From the NCBI GenBank assembly GCA_907165135.1, contig OU015569.1, forward strand, positions 5,208,001 to 5,272,000: a DNA stretch of 64,000 nucleotides, written 5' to 3'. Origin of the DNA: Oikopleura dioica (Eukaryota; Chordata; Appendicularia; Copelata; Oikopleuridae). The translations under genes were made by a program, and so were the position numbers. Below are positions 35,387-46,074 of the stretch, piece by piece. Each line of letters opens with the position of its first letter. The first letter of the stretch is position 1. The notes below the pieces were generated by a model. That model was not told the DNA's origin and did no database searches. It saw only the letters and a list, made by a program, of their open reading frames with translations.

Positions 35387-37861
35387 TCAACTGTAAGATG
35401 TACATTTTTCTTCCAATTGCGCCGGGGTCAGAGGAGTACTTGTTTGACTTTCTCTGGTCAGGCCGCGAATATATTGTATTCTCACGACACCACTACCACT
35501 AGCGAAGCCGAGCCAACATGATCTGGCACCCGAAGTATTCCAGCGAACAGAACTGTAATTCGTGAGAGTGCTGAAATCTAAAAACTTGTTGGACTTAAGT
35601 TAAATCAAATATACTTTTACCGATCGGAACGGCTCCTGTCTTGAGATTAGCACGCTTTGTTGGCAAAGAAGTTTGTTCACTAATCTTCGATAGATCTTTG
35701 TGGTCTTCAAACAGCACGTCGAACTCTTTTTCGTCCTTTTTGTCAGCGAGCGGGGAGACTGAGGCAATGGAGATGACAACGGTTTGAAATCCTTTTCGGG
35801 TCATGTTCATCTGCTTACGAGGATTGGGCAACGAAGTTAGGGAGATGCGGCCATCAATATCACCAATGGCAAGGGTCCCGTGGAGATGAGCATAATCCAT
35901 CGAAGAAATAGGCTGGGCGTAACCTATTCTTTGCTTGAGTCTAGTATCCATGAAGTTCGGATCGTAAATAACGACTCCAAAGTGATCTTGAAACACATTG
36001 TCTGTTGCCAGTGCGAGCATATCCTGCACCCAACATGAGTCGAGGATCATATGTGAAGGTGAGTCTCCAGTGCTGTAGAGCTCGCCGCGAGTGCGACTCC
36101 AGATCGTTGTTATTCGCTCGAAGGAAGAAGTGGTAAATATATCGTGCTAAATGAAAGAATTCATCATTGAGGAGAAGGTAAGAATATTACGTCGAAAGAA
36201 TGAAAGCAAATACTACTGATTGGAAGTCCATGCGTATCGAAAACTTGAAGCGGTTTAATTGTTTGTTGAGCAGCTAGAACTTTGTACACAGCGGCGATTC
36301 CTGATGCGTAGCCAGCTACGATCAGGTCATTAAAAGAATCTATAGAAAGGGGGTTGGATCGCGAACGCCCGCTACAAAAAATGAGTTAGATGTTCCCCTA
36401 AATCGTGCACTTACTTGAGGACGAGCTCTTTATGGGAAAAGTCAACAGCGAATCGTTGTTTATTAGTGGGATCGATACCGGTCGGAACCAGTCGAATTAT
36501 CCCATCATCGCAAGCCATCGCGAGGTAACCGTCGTTGCTATCGTCCACAACTTGGATGAGGGCATTGATTGCGAACGGACATTGTTTGGTAAGGAGGTGT
36601 AAAGGTGAATGCACTAGATGGAAATAAGTAATATGAAACGGAAATAGATTCCAATTACCTTTTTTTGAAATGAGTGAAGAAGGGAAATACCAGAATTGAA
36701 GAAATGAGGAAAAGTGAAGATCGGAAGAATTTATTTTGAAAGGCGGAGTAGAAATGGCGAAGGCATCAATTTGCCCAGCACGGAGCCAGGTGAAGCATCG
36801 AATACTGTGGAATCCACTGTTACATTCGAATTTGTAGCCATGCTCTGCATGGTCGGACGTCTCCCACGACGTGCGTGGCTCGACGTTTTTGGTCATTAAC
36901 TTTTTACCCACTTTAACGCGGACGGTATTGCTAAACTTCCAGCCTAAGCATTCTTACGAAACACAGAGATATAACGATAATACCTTTCCGAAGAACTGTG
37001 TCGTCGGATGCCCACATTGGAGAGGACAAATGAGTTTCGTTTGGTTCCGAATTATTCTTATATTTGTAGGACGTCCGAAGAAGCTGCTCCGACATGAGCC
37101 AAGACATGGTTTGCGCTGGTTTCCTCGGAGTCGATTCAGTCTGCAGCTTCAAATGATCCAAACGAATGTGACCTTAGTTCTCCTATTATCGTAATCCCGA
37201 AGAAAACCTCGCCAACTTACTATCTATCTTGAACGTTTCCCCAGACTGGTAGTCACAAAATCGACACTTGTGAAGCGATGCAACTTCTGGACATTTTCCA
37301 TTGATGTGATACTATAAAGCTGTTTTAATACAAGCAATTTACTATCGGAGAAACCTTGATGCCTGGCCGCGTTGTGAATTTTTTGCCACATTCCGCGCAG
37401 ACGAACAGCTTGCCACTTATCTTGATGTCAGCAATTTTATGCTCCGTTTTGTACAGCTAAGGAGTATTACTATCATTATTCACTGAACCTTGTTCGGTTA
37501 CCTTTTTGATTCCATAAAGACTTTCTAAAATGCGAAGTTTATCGAAATCGCCAAGAATGCTCGCATCTTCGAGAATCTTCGCTTCTAGCATTTCGCAGTT
37601 CTTCCCGTAATCTTTTCTAACTTGATTATGTAGCACGTCGTTTAAATTGTCTGTCTGATCGTCCTTCTCGACAGGAGCCTTTCTTTTCTTTCGGGGAATG
37701 TACTCAACGGGAGCTTCGTCTTCTTCAAGGACGTATTTTTCCTCTTCTTCTATCGATTCATCAAGTTCGGTGAGGTCGATTTGGTACTCATCGTCCGATT
37801 CCGATTGACCCCTTTTCCTTGGTTTCGGCGCCAATTTCCTCAAAGCCCTAGGCTCAAACAT
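35387..37861 (-). CDS. GTF3C2: General transcription factor 3C subunit 2 (TFIIIC110-like)
   Basis: A WD-repeat subunit of TFIIIC, which places TFIIIB on tRNA and other Pol III genes. The start (MFEPRALRKLAPKPRKRG) is followed by acidic/basic blocks and a C2H2-like pair (FVCAECGKKF, HKCRFCDYQ). Beta-propeller exons include IRCFTWLRAGQIDAFAIST, DGYLAMACDDGIIRLVP, DLIVAGYASGIAAVYKV, PISSICFHSFDHDIFTTSS, MLALATDNVFQDHFGVVIYD and HGTLAIGDIDGRISLTSLP. The C-terminus SGSGVVRIQYIRGLT aligns with human GTF3C2 SGGQSGLVRIHFVRGLA. Stop TGA 35387-35389. It lies 163 bp upstream of NOP56 on the same strand. Confidence 0.75.
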
Positions 37862-38139
37862 TCTAACAGCCTGAAAAAAAACGAGTTAAGCAATTTGGCT
37901 AGAATCAAACAATCGTACGAAACGATTGAAACATTATTCAATGAACTCAGTGATGAAATATGAATCTAGAATGATTTATGAATAGAATACGATCCAACAA
38001 ACACATGTTATACTATCATCTGACAGGTGATTTTAAGCTTCTATAGAAATATTTTCTAGCGGCGATAGTATTTAAGTGGAACTGTAGGAGTAAATTATTT
38101 TGCTGAAGGGGCAGTAATTGGCTAGAAATCCCTTGATTC

Positions 38140-39852
38140 TCAGATGCTCTGAATAAGCAGGCCGCACTGTTTTTCGTGATTATGCAAAGCCGTTTTAGTG
38201 CGGAAGCATTTCTCACAGTCTGCACACTTCCACCTAATAACAACTAGCCAAGGATGAAATCAAGGAAAACTCACCTCACTGCGGAATGAATGTTGTCGAT
38301 GTGCCTCTTCAACCCACAGGAATCGACGAACTCGGCTGAACATTCCGTGCACTTGTACGGCTTCTCGCCGTTGTGTCGTCTTAGATGCACTTGAAGACTG
38401 GATTTCGTTACGAAAGACTGCTCGCAAAAATGGCATTTATGCTCCCGAATGTTCAGGTGACGTTTCTGGTGCGTGCGTAGATCTGTGGCTCGCGGAAATG
38501 TGCGATTGCACTCGCCGCATTGATGCACTGTGATCAGTAATTGACACTCGTCGGGGTGCATTCGTTTCAAGTGAGCGTTGTAGTTAGCTGAACGACGAGG
38601 ATAAATATGCGTTTAGGAAATTCTACAACAACCTTTAGTCGAAAAATCTTTTGTACAGTATTCGCAACTATGACGGGACTTTTGAGTAGTTCTGTGTGAC
38701 CGTCTGTGCTGAGCGAGGGTTTTCCTATTGGCGAGCCTCTTCCCGCAGATGGTACATTCAAATTTCTTTTCAACACTGTTATGATCCATCTGAATATGTC
38801 GATCAAGCTCGTCTTGCGATATGAAATGGCGGCTGCACAACTCGCAGGTGCGCTCTGTCATGTCCGACACGATCGTGATGGGTTGGTTGTTGATGATCGC
38901 TTCAGTTACAGAAGAGGATAAGGTGGGTTCGATGAACTCGAGATTGTTTTGAGAACAGTTTTTGATGCTTTCTTCATGCTAAGAAAGGGGCTCCCTTTAT
39001 TTAATGGCGCGATTGGGTCTTACGTTTTCTGGGTCGTTAAGCTGAATAGTCTGCATGGGAACTAAGAAGGAGTCGAGCGGGTTGGGCTGCATTGGCTGCG
39101 TGTGGGGCGGGTGGTTAGTGCGAATAATTTCTAGCAAGTGCGTGATGTCTGAGTTGGATGGGCATTCATTTGTCATAAAGGGCCCTTGAGCGGGAGCTTG
39201 GGCGACGCAGCCGTCGTTGCCGCCGTTGATTGCTTCGGTATTGTTGTTGCTTGTAGAGGCAGGAGGGGTAGATTCGTTGTTGTTCTGGGCAAGAATATTT
39301 TCAGTGAGGTCATTTACGGTCAAGCTGGGCGACAAAGTCTGCAGCTCGTAAAGAAAACTTTCGCATTTCGATCGAAGCTGGTGCACGGAAAAATACGTCG
39401 ACACGGTCAGAATGTTTTGCACATTCTCTGAGCTATAAAAGACTGTTTCGAATCTTCGCCAAACACTGGTCAAATTCACCTGATATGGGCATGCCCGGTG
39501 TAGATAAAATCGAGAACGGCTGTAACACCGTCAAAGGGAAAGTCCTCCAGCTTTATGCTCACGGGCGTGTCTTGTAGACTGAGCACTTCGTGAAGCTGCT
39601 CACAATCGATTGCCGACAGAACAGCGCGGTGGCATGGCAGGAGTTTATTCTCGACTAACGAAAATAAATAAATAAAGCTCTTTAAAGTAGCTCTTGCCTT
39701 CAAAGACGACGTCGCAACATTTGCTCTGGGGGTCGGATCGCTGTCTCTAGTATCATTTTTAATACGTTGCTTGATGTAAGAAAACAGCTTACGTGCAATT
39801 GGCGAACAAGATTTTTCGCCCACCCAGTCTCCACGATGATGTCCGACGTCAT
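38140..39852 (-). CDS. BTB/POZ and C2H2 zinc-finger transcription factor
   Basis: The ATG (39850-39852) lies just after 'ttcag', a likely trans-splice acceptor. The BTB domain is built from short exons (CCDVVFEVENKLLPCHRAVL, AVLDFIYTGHAHIS, SENVQNILTVSTYFSVHQLR). A low-complexity Asn/Pro linker follows, then seven C2H2 fingers beginning CELCSRHF, CTICGKRL, CEYCTKDF, CGECNRTF, CHFCEQSF, CTECSAEF and CADCEKCF. Stop TGA 38140-38142. One intron in the BTB region appears to be GC-AG (AG|GCAAGA ... GTTAG), because only that junction keeps the domain in frame. It is probably a DNA-binding repressor; no specific orthologue is recognised. Confidence 0.8.
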
Positions 39853-40921
39853 GTCTTTCTGAATCGAACGCATTAATATTGACGCTTTTTGGAAATTTCA
39901 AAAATATTGAAACAGAAAAATTATTGAACAAAAAACGAATGAGTATACATGTGGCAGAAAAGGGGGTGAGTTCAATTTGAAGACTGAGGAGCGAGTTATC
40001 TGCTAGTCAAGCTCGGCCCGGTAGTCCTGTAGAAGCTCAGGTGGGGTTTCAATTTAATTGCCTCAACTTACTTTTGGTCCAGCTCTTACAGTATACATAT
40101 TCACCCCACACAACCATATATTTTTAGAATCGTCTCGTCGAGCTCTAGTGCTTTATCATAGCCGATTCCTGAAAAACCTCTAAATATCGGATTTTTATCG
40201 GTTTTGTCCATTTCTGACAAGTAAAGATTGGAAAATTATATATTTTTAGAAACCTCTTGACCTCTTCTTTCTAGTGACAAGTTCAATTCGTCGGATTTCC
40301 GGTTAAATCGGTCATTTATCGGTTTTAACCGTTCATGAAAGAAATCATTATAAAATTATATATTTTCTGAAAGCTCTCGGTAAGATGAATCAGTTGAGCT
40401 TATTGAAAATCTTCTCTATCTTTTTTATCGGTTTTTATCGCACAATGGTCGTTTTTTCGACCGAGAGATCGCCAGACTCTTTTCTCGGTGAAATGAATCA
40501 TCTTTGACCAACTGCAGAATCAGGAATCAAATTTCCTTGTAAGTCGAAGAGAGAGAGAGAGAAAATAAAAAGAGAAAAAGCACTAGAATATTGATTTCTT
40601 TTCTTTATCTTTTCTTGAACTCTACCTTGAGAGAAGCCACGGAAAAAGAAGAAAGCGTGGAAGAAAATCTCGCTGGAGAAATCAAAAGATAGAAAGAACA
40701 GGAAATGAAAAAACTAGAATTGGAAAATGAAATGCTCAAAATGGAAGTTGCCAGACACATTTCTCTCGCTAGAAATTAATTTTTGGATGTGTTCTTACGG
40801 GCCAGCGGTGGTTTTTGTCGGTTTTTTTGTAAAAAAAATCGGTTGTGAAATAATTTTGAAAGAGAAATCATTCAAATAATTATTCTAGACCCCAAAAGAA
40901 CCAATTCTCGTCTTACCAAGG

Positions 40922-43293
40922 ATGGAGAAGAACCTCTCAAAGATCTTGGATTCCATCTTTACAGTTAATTTACGTAAACTGGACAGCAAAGAAGCGGTTT
41001 TTGTTCGTCAAATGAGAGGTAAAATCAGAAAATTGCTACAAATGATAACCAAAATAAAGCAATTGCTACTGGACATTCTGAACTTCTCCCATGGATAGTT
41101 CGAGACATCGAATTCGACAAGATATCAAAAGAAGACATGAAATATTCCGAGATGGGCCAGTATTGGATGAAACATCCGAAGTACAAAGAGCTCGACAGGT
41201 GCCTAGGAGACACGAGACCTGATACTTACAGTTCAACATCGAAAAATGACGACTTGAAATCAAGTTTATGCGGCTTTCTGGAGGAGAATTCCGATCTCGA
41301 AACTCGAGTAAGAAGTGAAATCGAAGTTCTTGGACAACTAAAACGAAAGCGATACCTACGAAAACCATTTTGGATACTTCTTAGACAATACAAAGATGAG
41401 AAAATGCCCGAATGCAGCCTATCGACGCTGCGGAGAATCTATCAGGAGCATTTCTCCTGCTGGCTTTCTCTCCCCGATGATGAATCCATTCTCAGATGCG
41501 TCTGCCCCAGTCACCTACAAGTGGAACTCTTCTGCAAGGCCATCAATCGAGTTTCTTTGCGACCTGCCATATCTGAAGAGCAATTATTGGACACAACAGT
41601 ATGCGAAAACTCTGGTCATGCCTATAAATGCCTCGAAAACCACTGCACCGACTGCGACGACAGTGAAGATGGATATGCCCTTGCCCGAGCTCGCCTAGAG
41701 TTGCTCATTGAGGAAGTACCAGATGATGCGGACATAACGTATGCCTATCTATGTGAGATTGAAAGAGTCGACAGCAACAACAACAAGTACAAACGCGAGC
41801 AGATTCTCATGCAAAGTGCACCGAAGTCAGAGTTCCTGGATCTGTTGACTGACTATCTTCTGAGGGGATGCATGTCTTCTGGTGCGCAAAAGAAACTCTT
41901 GAACCACTATAAACTGAATAGTGAGTGTTACAACTTTAGCAAGAGTCTTCTCGACACCTGCACCTACGACAGTGACGCCCTTGTGATCATCACTGACTAC
42001 GGTATGAGTTGATATCATCAGATAAAGTCCTGACTAACCATCAGAATCATCAGTAGTCAGAACTATTCTAGAGAATTTTGAGAGTATCGAATAACTATAG
42101 GAAGATTCAGAGGGATAGTGAGAACTTTATAAGACATTCTAGAGCCTCCAGATCCTATGGAATAGTTCTGGCTAGCCATCAGAACCTTCCTATAAGACAT
42201 TCTAGAGCCTCCAGATTCTATGGAATAGTTCTGACTAGCCATCAGAATCTTCCCGTAAGACATTCTAGAGCCTCCAGATCCTATGGAATAGTTCTGACTA
42301 GCCATCAGAATCTTCCTATAAGACATTCTAGAGCCTCCAGATCCTATGGAATTGTTCTGGCTAGCCATCAGAATCTTCCTATAAGACATTCTAGAGCCTC
42401 CAGATCCTATGGAATAGTTCTGACTAGCCATCAGAACCTTCCTATAAGACATTCTAGAGCCTCTAGATCATATAGAATAGTTCTGACTAGCCATCAGAAT
42501 CTTCCTATAACCATCCTATACTGACGTCATATTATAGCCATGGGTGTCAGTGCCAGAGAAATCCAGGAGACGCAAACCATGCACTTCCGGAAGGATGTGT
42601 TCCCGCTCCTCTCCGATATCAGCTATGGAAAGTGTCCAGATGGAAAGCCTCGGAAGATCTACACACACCTCCTTGCAGAAGTCAGAACTCCGAAGGATCC
42701 ACTGTTCTCTCTTGCCGGAATCAAGATGTCATTGGAGCGAGCGTACCAGTTGTATGGCCCGAAAAAGAACCTTTATGTGCAGAGTGATGGAGCAGAATCG
42801 CAATTCTGGAGTGCGGAGATGTTCTATACCCTTCCCCGGTTCTTTAACAGCCTCGATGATCGATTCGACTTTGAGACAATCGTCTGGTTCAAGACTGTGT
42901 CCGGACATGGGAAAGGTATGAAAGTGATGTGGGCCATTGTTAATTTTTTCAGGTGAAATAGATTCGAGTCATGGATGTGTGAAAAGAGATCTCACCAACC
43001 TATACAACAATCTTGGCCGCAATGACTTGAATGGAGATGGTCTCGACGTCATTGGTTTGGTTGACAGCGCCGATGGACTCGTCAACTACTTAAACAACGA
43101 CATGAAATGCCATTTCGGAGAGCTCGAGAGTGAAAAAATGGACAGCCGAGGGTTTTATCTCAGTGGAAGATACATTTCGGAGTTTAAGCGCGATCCCGGA
43201 CTGCGAACAAGCGGTAAAACTGTCACAGGCAGTCGATCGGGACGGTTACATAATGAGGATTTATCGAAATTTAAAAAAAAAAGAATTTTATAA
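40922..43293 (+). CDS. DDE-type transposase of the 4.1 kb element
   Basis: Four exons join in phase: 40922-41018 (MEKNLSKILDSIF...), 41060-42001, 42538-42915 and 42953-~43293. The second exon has a zinc-binding-like CLENHCTDCDD segment and ends in ITDY. Splicing gives DYAMGVSAREIQETQ, then YVQSDGAESQFWSAEMFY, and across the third intron VSGHGKGEIDSSHGCVKRDL. The acidic residues in DYA, SDG and the HGKGEID block suit a DDE/RNase-H catalytic triad. I recall similar blocks in unannotated animal proteins but cannot name the superfamily. The C-terminal end is uncertain: a second frame (43130-43396) also looks protein-like, suggesting a frameshift or a missed intron. Confidence 0.7.
42063..42520. 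repeat. 63-bp tandem repeat inside transposase intron
   Basis: About six to seven copies of a 63-bp unit (words ATTCTAGAGCCTCCAGATCC, TATGGAATAGTTCTG, ACTAGCCATCAGAATCTTCC) fill the intron 42002-42537. Because 63 is a multiple of three and the unit has no stop in some frames, both strands read as 21-residue peptide repeats; this is a by-product. Each unit contains an inverted pair GTTCTG/CAGAAC. The host intron has clear ends (GTATGAGT ... ATTATAG) that restore the transposase frame. Confidence 0.85.
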
Positions 43294-44090
43294 ACCAGAA
43301 AAAGTATCATATGCTTCGTCTTTGCAAGGACGAGAATGGAAAATGGGAAGAAACAAGAATTCAATTCAAAAAACGCCCGACAGATACCTTTTGTGAACGT
43401 GTTCTCGACCGAAAAGAAGAAAAAAACAATACCTGCCCAGAAGAAAACTGCCACATGCCTTCATCCCTCCACTGGATTAATATTTACCTTAAATTATGAT
43501 TCTTAAAGTTTCAATACTATGTTCTTCAATAATAACTGCCATTAAAATAACGGAAACATTGATTTTAGTTTATCGTCTAAATATTTAGATGGTGTAAAAT
43601 GGTCTTTGGAAAGGGGAATTGCGCGCGCAAGCGCAGCTCTTCAGAAAAGCGGTTAAGCTTTAGAGCGCAGAAGGTAATCTAGTCTTCGAAGTATTTATTT
43701 TTAATAAAAAAACGATTTTTTATTAAAAACCGACAAAAACCGATAATTTTCGGACTTGAGGGGCTGATTCTCTGACCAACTAATCGGTCTTGATGAGAGC
43801 ATTCGAAAAATATATCATATCCCTTATCTTACTTTTAAACTGGCCCAAAACCGATAATTGACCGGCTGAACCGGAAATCCGACAAACTGAGACTGTGAGT
43901 GGAAAGAAGAGGTCATGAGGATTCTAAAAATATATGATTGTTTAAATTTTGTGTGTCCGAAATGGGCGAAACCGATAAAAATCCGATAAAAGCCGGCTTT
44001 TCGGGAATCGGCTATGATAATGCACTAAAGCTCGATGAGACGATTCTAAAAATATATGGTTGTATAGGGTGAATATGTATACTGTAAGAG

Positions 44091-44540
44091 CTAGACCAAA
44101 AGTAAGTTGAGGCAATTAAATTGAAACCCCACCTCAGCTATCCTGTTTCGGATACGTCTTCGGGTGTCTTTTAATTCGTCCTCGTCCTCATTCTTCTCGC
44201 TTCGAGAAACTTGGTACGCGGCGCTAAAAATCGACTGTAGCTCTTCATCGATAAAAAGATGTGATTACCTGATGAGTAAAAGTTCTTCTTCTTGTTTTTG
44301 AAGGTCGAAAACGATAGAAGCGAGCTCGTCTTTTCCAGCAGCCGTGAGTTCCTTGCGAAGCGTTGCTGTTTCCTCGGCGAGTGATTTCATGCTCTTTGAT
44401 ATTTTGTCGAGCTCGACGCGGTACTTTTCGATTTGGCTGTGGAACTGCTCGAAGGCGCGCTCCATGCGGCCGTGTTCCATCGCGCGGTGCTCCTGAATCG
44501 AGAAGATCCTCGTCTCCAGACTCGTTTCCCCTTCTGCCAT
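44091..44540 (-). CDS. REX1BD-like coiled-coil protein with transposon-derived 3' end
   Basis: The ATG 44538-44540 starts MAEGETSLETRIFSIQEHRA, followed by long amphipathic helices (MERAFEQFHSQIEKYRVELD, SLAEETATLRKELTAAGKDE). The second exon reads AAYQVSRSEKNEDEDELKDT then RRRIRNRIAE. Helix spacing resembles the vertebrate REX1BD (required for excision 1-B domain) protein. In the last exon the frame crosses the transposon border at ~44140 and continues VGFQFNCLNLLLV to a TAG at 44091-44093 inside the inverted repeat, so the natural C-terminus appears replaced. It lies 52 bp after the DNAJC4-like stop. Confidence 0.45.
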
Positions 44541-44592
44541 TCTAAACACGAATGCATTTCAGAATCATTGTCAGCGATCATTTTCGATTTAT

Positions 44593-46074
44593 TCATTTCA
44601 GACTTTGATTCTTTTCGCTTTGAATCTTCGCCTCTAGAATCGCTTCTCTATCCGCCTTGCCAGCCTTTATAAAGTTCTGCGTCGCCGAGTTCTCCGGCGA
44701 GGCGAGATCCGGGGTCTGGACAAGAAGGGCGCCCCAAAAGCCAAAAATCAGCGTAGCCAGAGCCGTGTAGATGAACCATTTTACTTTCAACGGGTCGCGG
44801 TTGTATTCTGCTTCGACATCAACTTTGGAGCGGACGTCGATCGCCTCAATCACTTTCGTGTACTCTGGAATCGCGCGGTTCGGAGCGTAGTGCTTCGGCG
44901 GCTCCTTTTTCACCCAGCCTTCTCTGCGAGTTCGATCCTTTCCAGGCAAGGCGTATTTCATTGCTTCGCGGTAGGCGTTCTGGATTTCGTTAAATTTGGC
45001 ATCTGAAAACAATCTTCGTATTTCAAATCCCCTTCGGGTGCGCGTCAGTTAAGGCGTTTTTGCCATTTGCGTCCTTTAAGGCATTGCGTCAGTTAAGGCA
45101 CTTGCGTCAGTTAAGGCGCTGAAAAATTACTAGTGGAATTGTGATATCAACTAGGGTCTGCTTAATTACCTCGATTGTAACTATCCTTGAAATTCTCCTC
45201 ATTTCAATCTCAAATTTAACAGCGTATTCAAAATATTTAAATTTCAGATAATTTCAAATACATTGAAAACGATCTGAGAAAATTAACTAAAATTTTAGTG
45301 CCGAACCTTTATTTTTACAAATAATAAATTTATTCTATCACGAAAAACTTCAAATTCAATCATAAACCAGCGGTTCAGCTTATAACTGAATATAAAAGGA
45401 TTATCTTGAGAAAATATTAACTCTGGCACTTACCCTAGGAATTGGTAAAGTAATATTTTATCAAGAAATCAGGCAGACCCTACTTTATATCAGAATTCCA
45501 CTAGTCATTTTTCAGCGCCTTAACTGACGCAAGTGCCTTAACTGACGCAATGCCTTAAAGGACGCAAATAGCAAAATCGCCTTAACTGACGCGCACCCAG
45601 CCCCTTCCTTTCAGAAAAATAACCAATAATATTAATAAATTATAATGAAATCATCAATTTTTATATAAAAGGACGATTTACGATAATTTCAGCATTTTCT
45701 TACCTGAGTGTTGAGAGGGGTTATTGTCCGGGTGATAGATTCTGGCCAGATGAACAAAAGCGTTTCTCACTTCTGACTTTGTGGCATCCCTGGAAACACC
45801 AAGAACTGTCCATGGATCCGCCGAAATCTTCGCCGAATCTCCACCTGCGAAATCCCCACTCCGCCGGATCAGACGGTAGTTTAGCGAGCGGTTGAAGAAT
45901 ACTACAAATAACTTCGTTTAATCGGCGAAATCCCTTTTCCGATGTGAAAAAATAATTTATCGAGTCAAAATATGCATCTTCAAGCAATTCAGGAGCTTAT
46001 GAATTATCAAAATTATACTGTATCGTTAACTAATTAAATACCCTTCTAGCTAGGACACCTTGCTTCGACAGCAT
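44593..46074 (-). CDS. DNAJC4: J-domain protein with membrane anchor, DNAJC4-like
   Basis: A J-domain co-chaperone expected to stimulate an Hsp70 partner. Exon 1 (ATG 46072-46074) encodes a basic start MLSKQGVLARR. Exon 2 gives DPWTVLGVSRDATKSEVRNA and FVHLARIYHPDNNPSQHS, with the catalytic HPD tripeptide. Exon 3 completes helix IV (DAKFNEIQNAYREAMKYALP), then a basic linker and a single transmembrane helix (VKWFIYTALATLIFGFWGAL) and coiled tail. Stop TGA 44593-44595. The N-terminal J domain plus one TM matches DNAJC4; the basic start could target mitochondria. The second intron (~45,013-45,703) holds a 563-bp foldback element. Confidence 0.7.
45036..45598. mobile_element. 563-bp foldback element in DNAJC4-like intron
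   Basis: The left end GGGTGCGCGTCAGTTAAGGC is mirrored at the right end (GCCTTAACTGACGCGCACCC, ending 45598). Arms of at least 150 bp carry three direct copies of GCGTCAGTTAAGGC plus a TGCGTCCTTTAAGGC variant. They continue through ACTAGTGGAATT and AGGGTCTGC on both sides. The 7-mer CCCCTTC occurs just outside at 45029-45035 and 45601-45607 (2-base offset on the right), a likely target duplication. No coding potential; the middle is AT-rich. Confidence 0.85.

Larger units (their letters stand above)
40031..44140. mobile_element. 4.1 kb DNA transposon with ~400 bp structured terminal inverted repeats
   Basis: The left end (AGGTGGGGTTTCAATTTAAT from 40039) and right end (complement ending at 44134) match nearly exactly for ~150 bp and more loosely to about 400 bp. 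The arms contain repeated words TATATTTTTAGAA and ATCGGATTTTTATCGG. Exact borders are uncertain. TCCTGT flanks both sides (40025-40030 and 44141-44146), while AGCT (40034-40037 and 44136-44139) is an alternative direct repeat. Inside is a four-exon DDE-type transposase gene on the plus strand. It lies between the REX1BD-like gene and the BTB zinc-finger gene. Confidence 0.85.

Noticed and set aside
38706-38921. Plus-strand ORF across the zinc-finger exons
   Set aside because: It is the antisense shadow of clearly conserved C2H2 fingers on the minus strand.
42063-42520. CRISPR array
   Set aside because: The repeats are contiguous with no unique spacers, and the genome is eukaryotic; this is a minisatellite.
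42063-42524. Repeat proteins of 21-residue units on both strands
   Set aside because: They arise because the 63-bp tandem repeat has a length divisible by three. The array lies within an intron whose removal restores the transposase frame.
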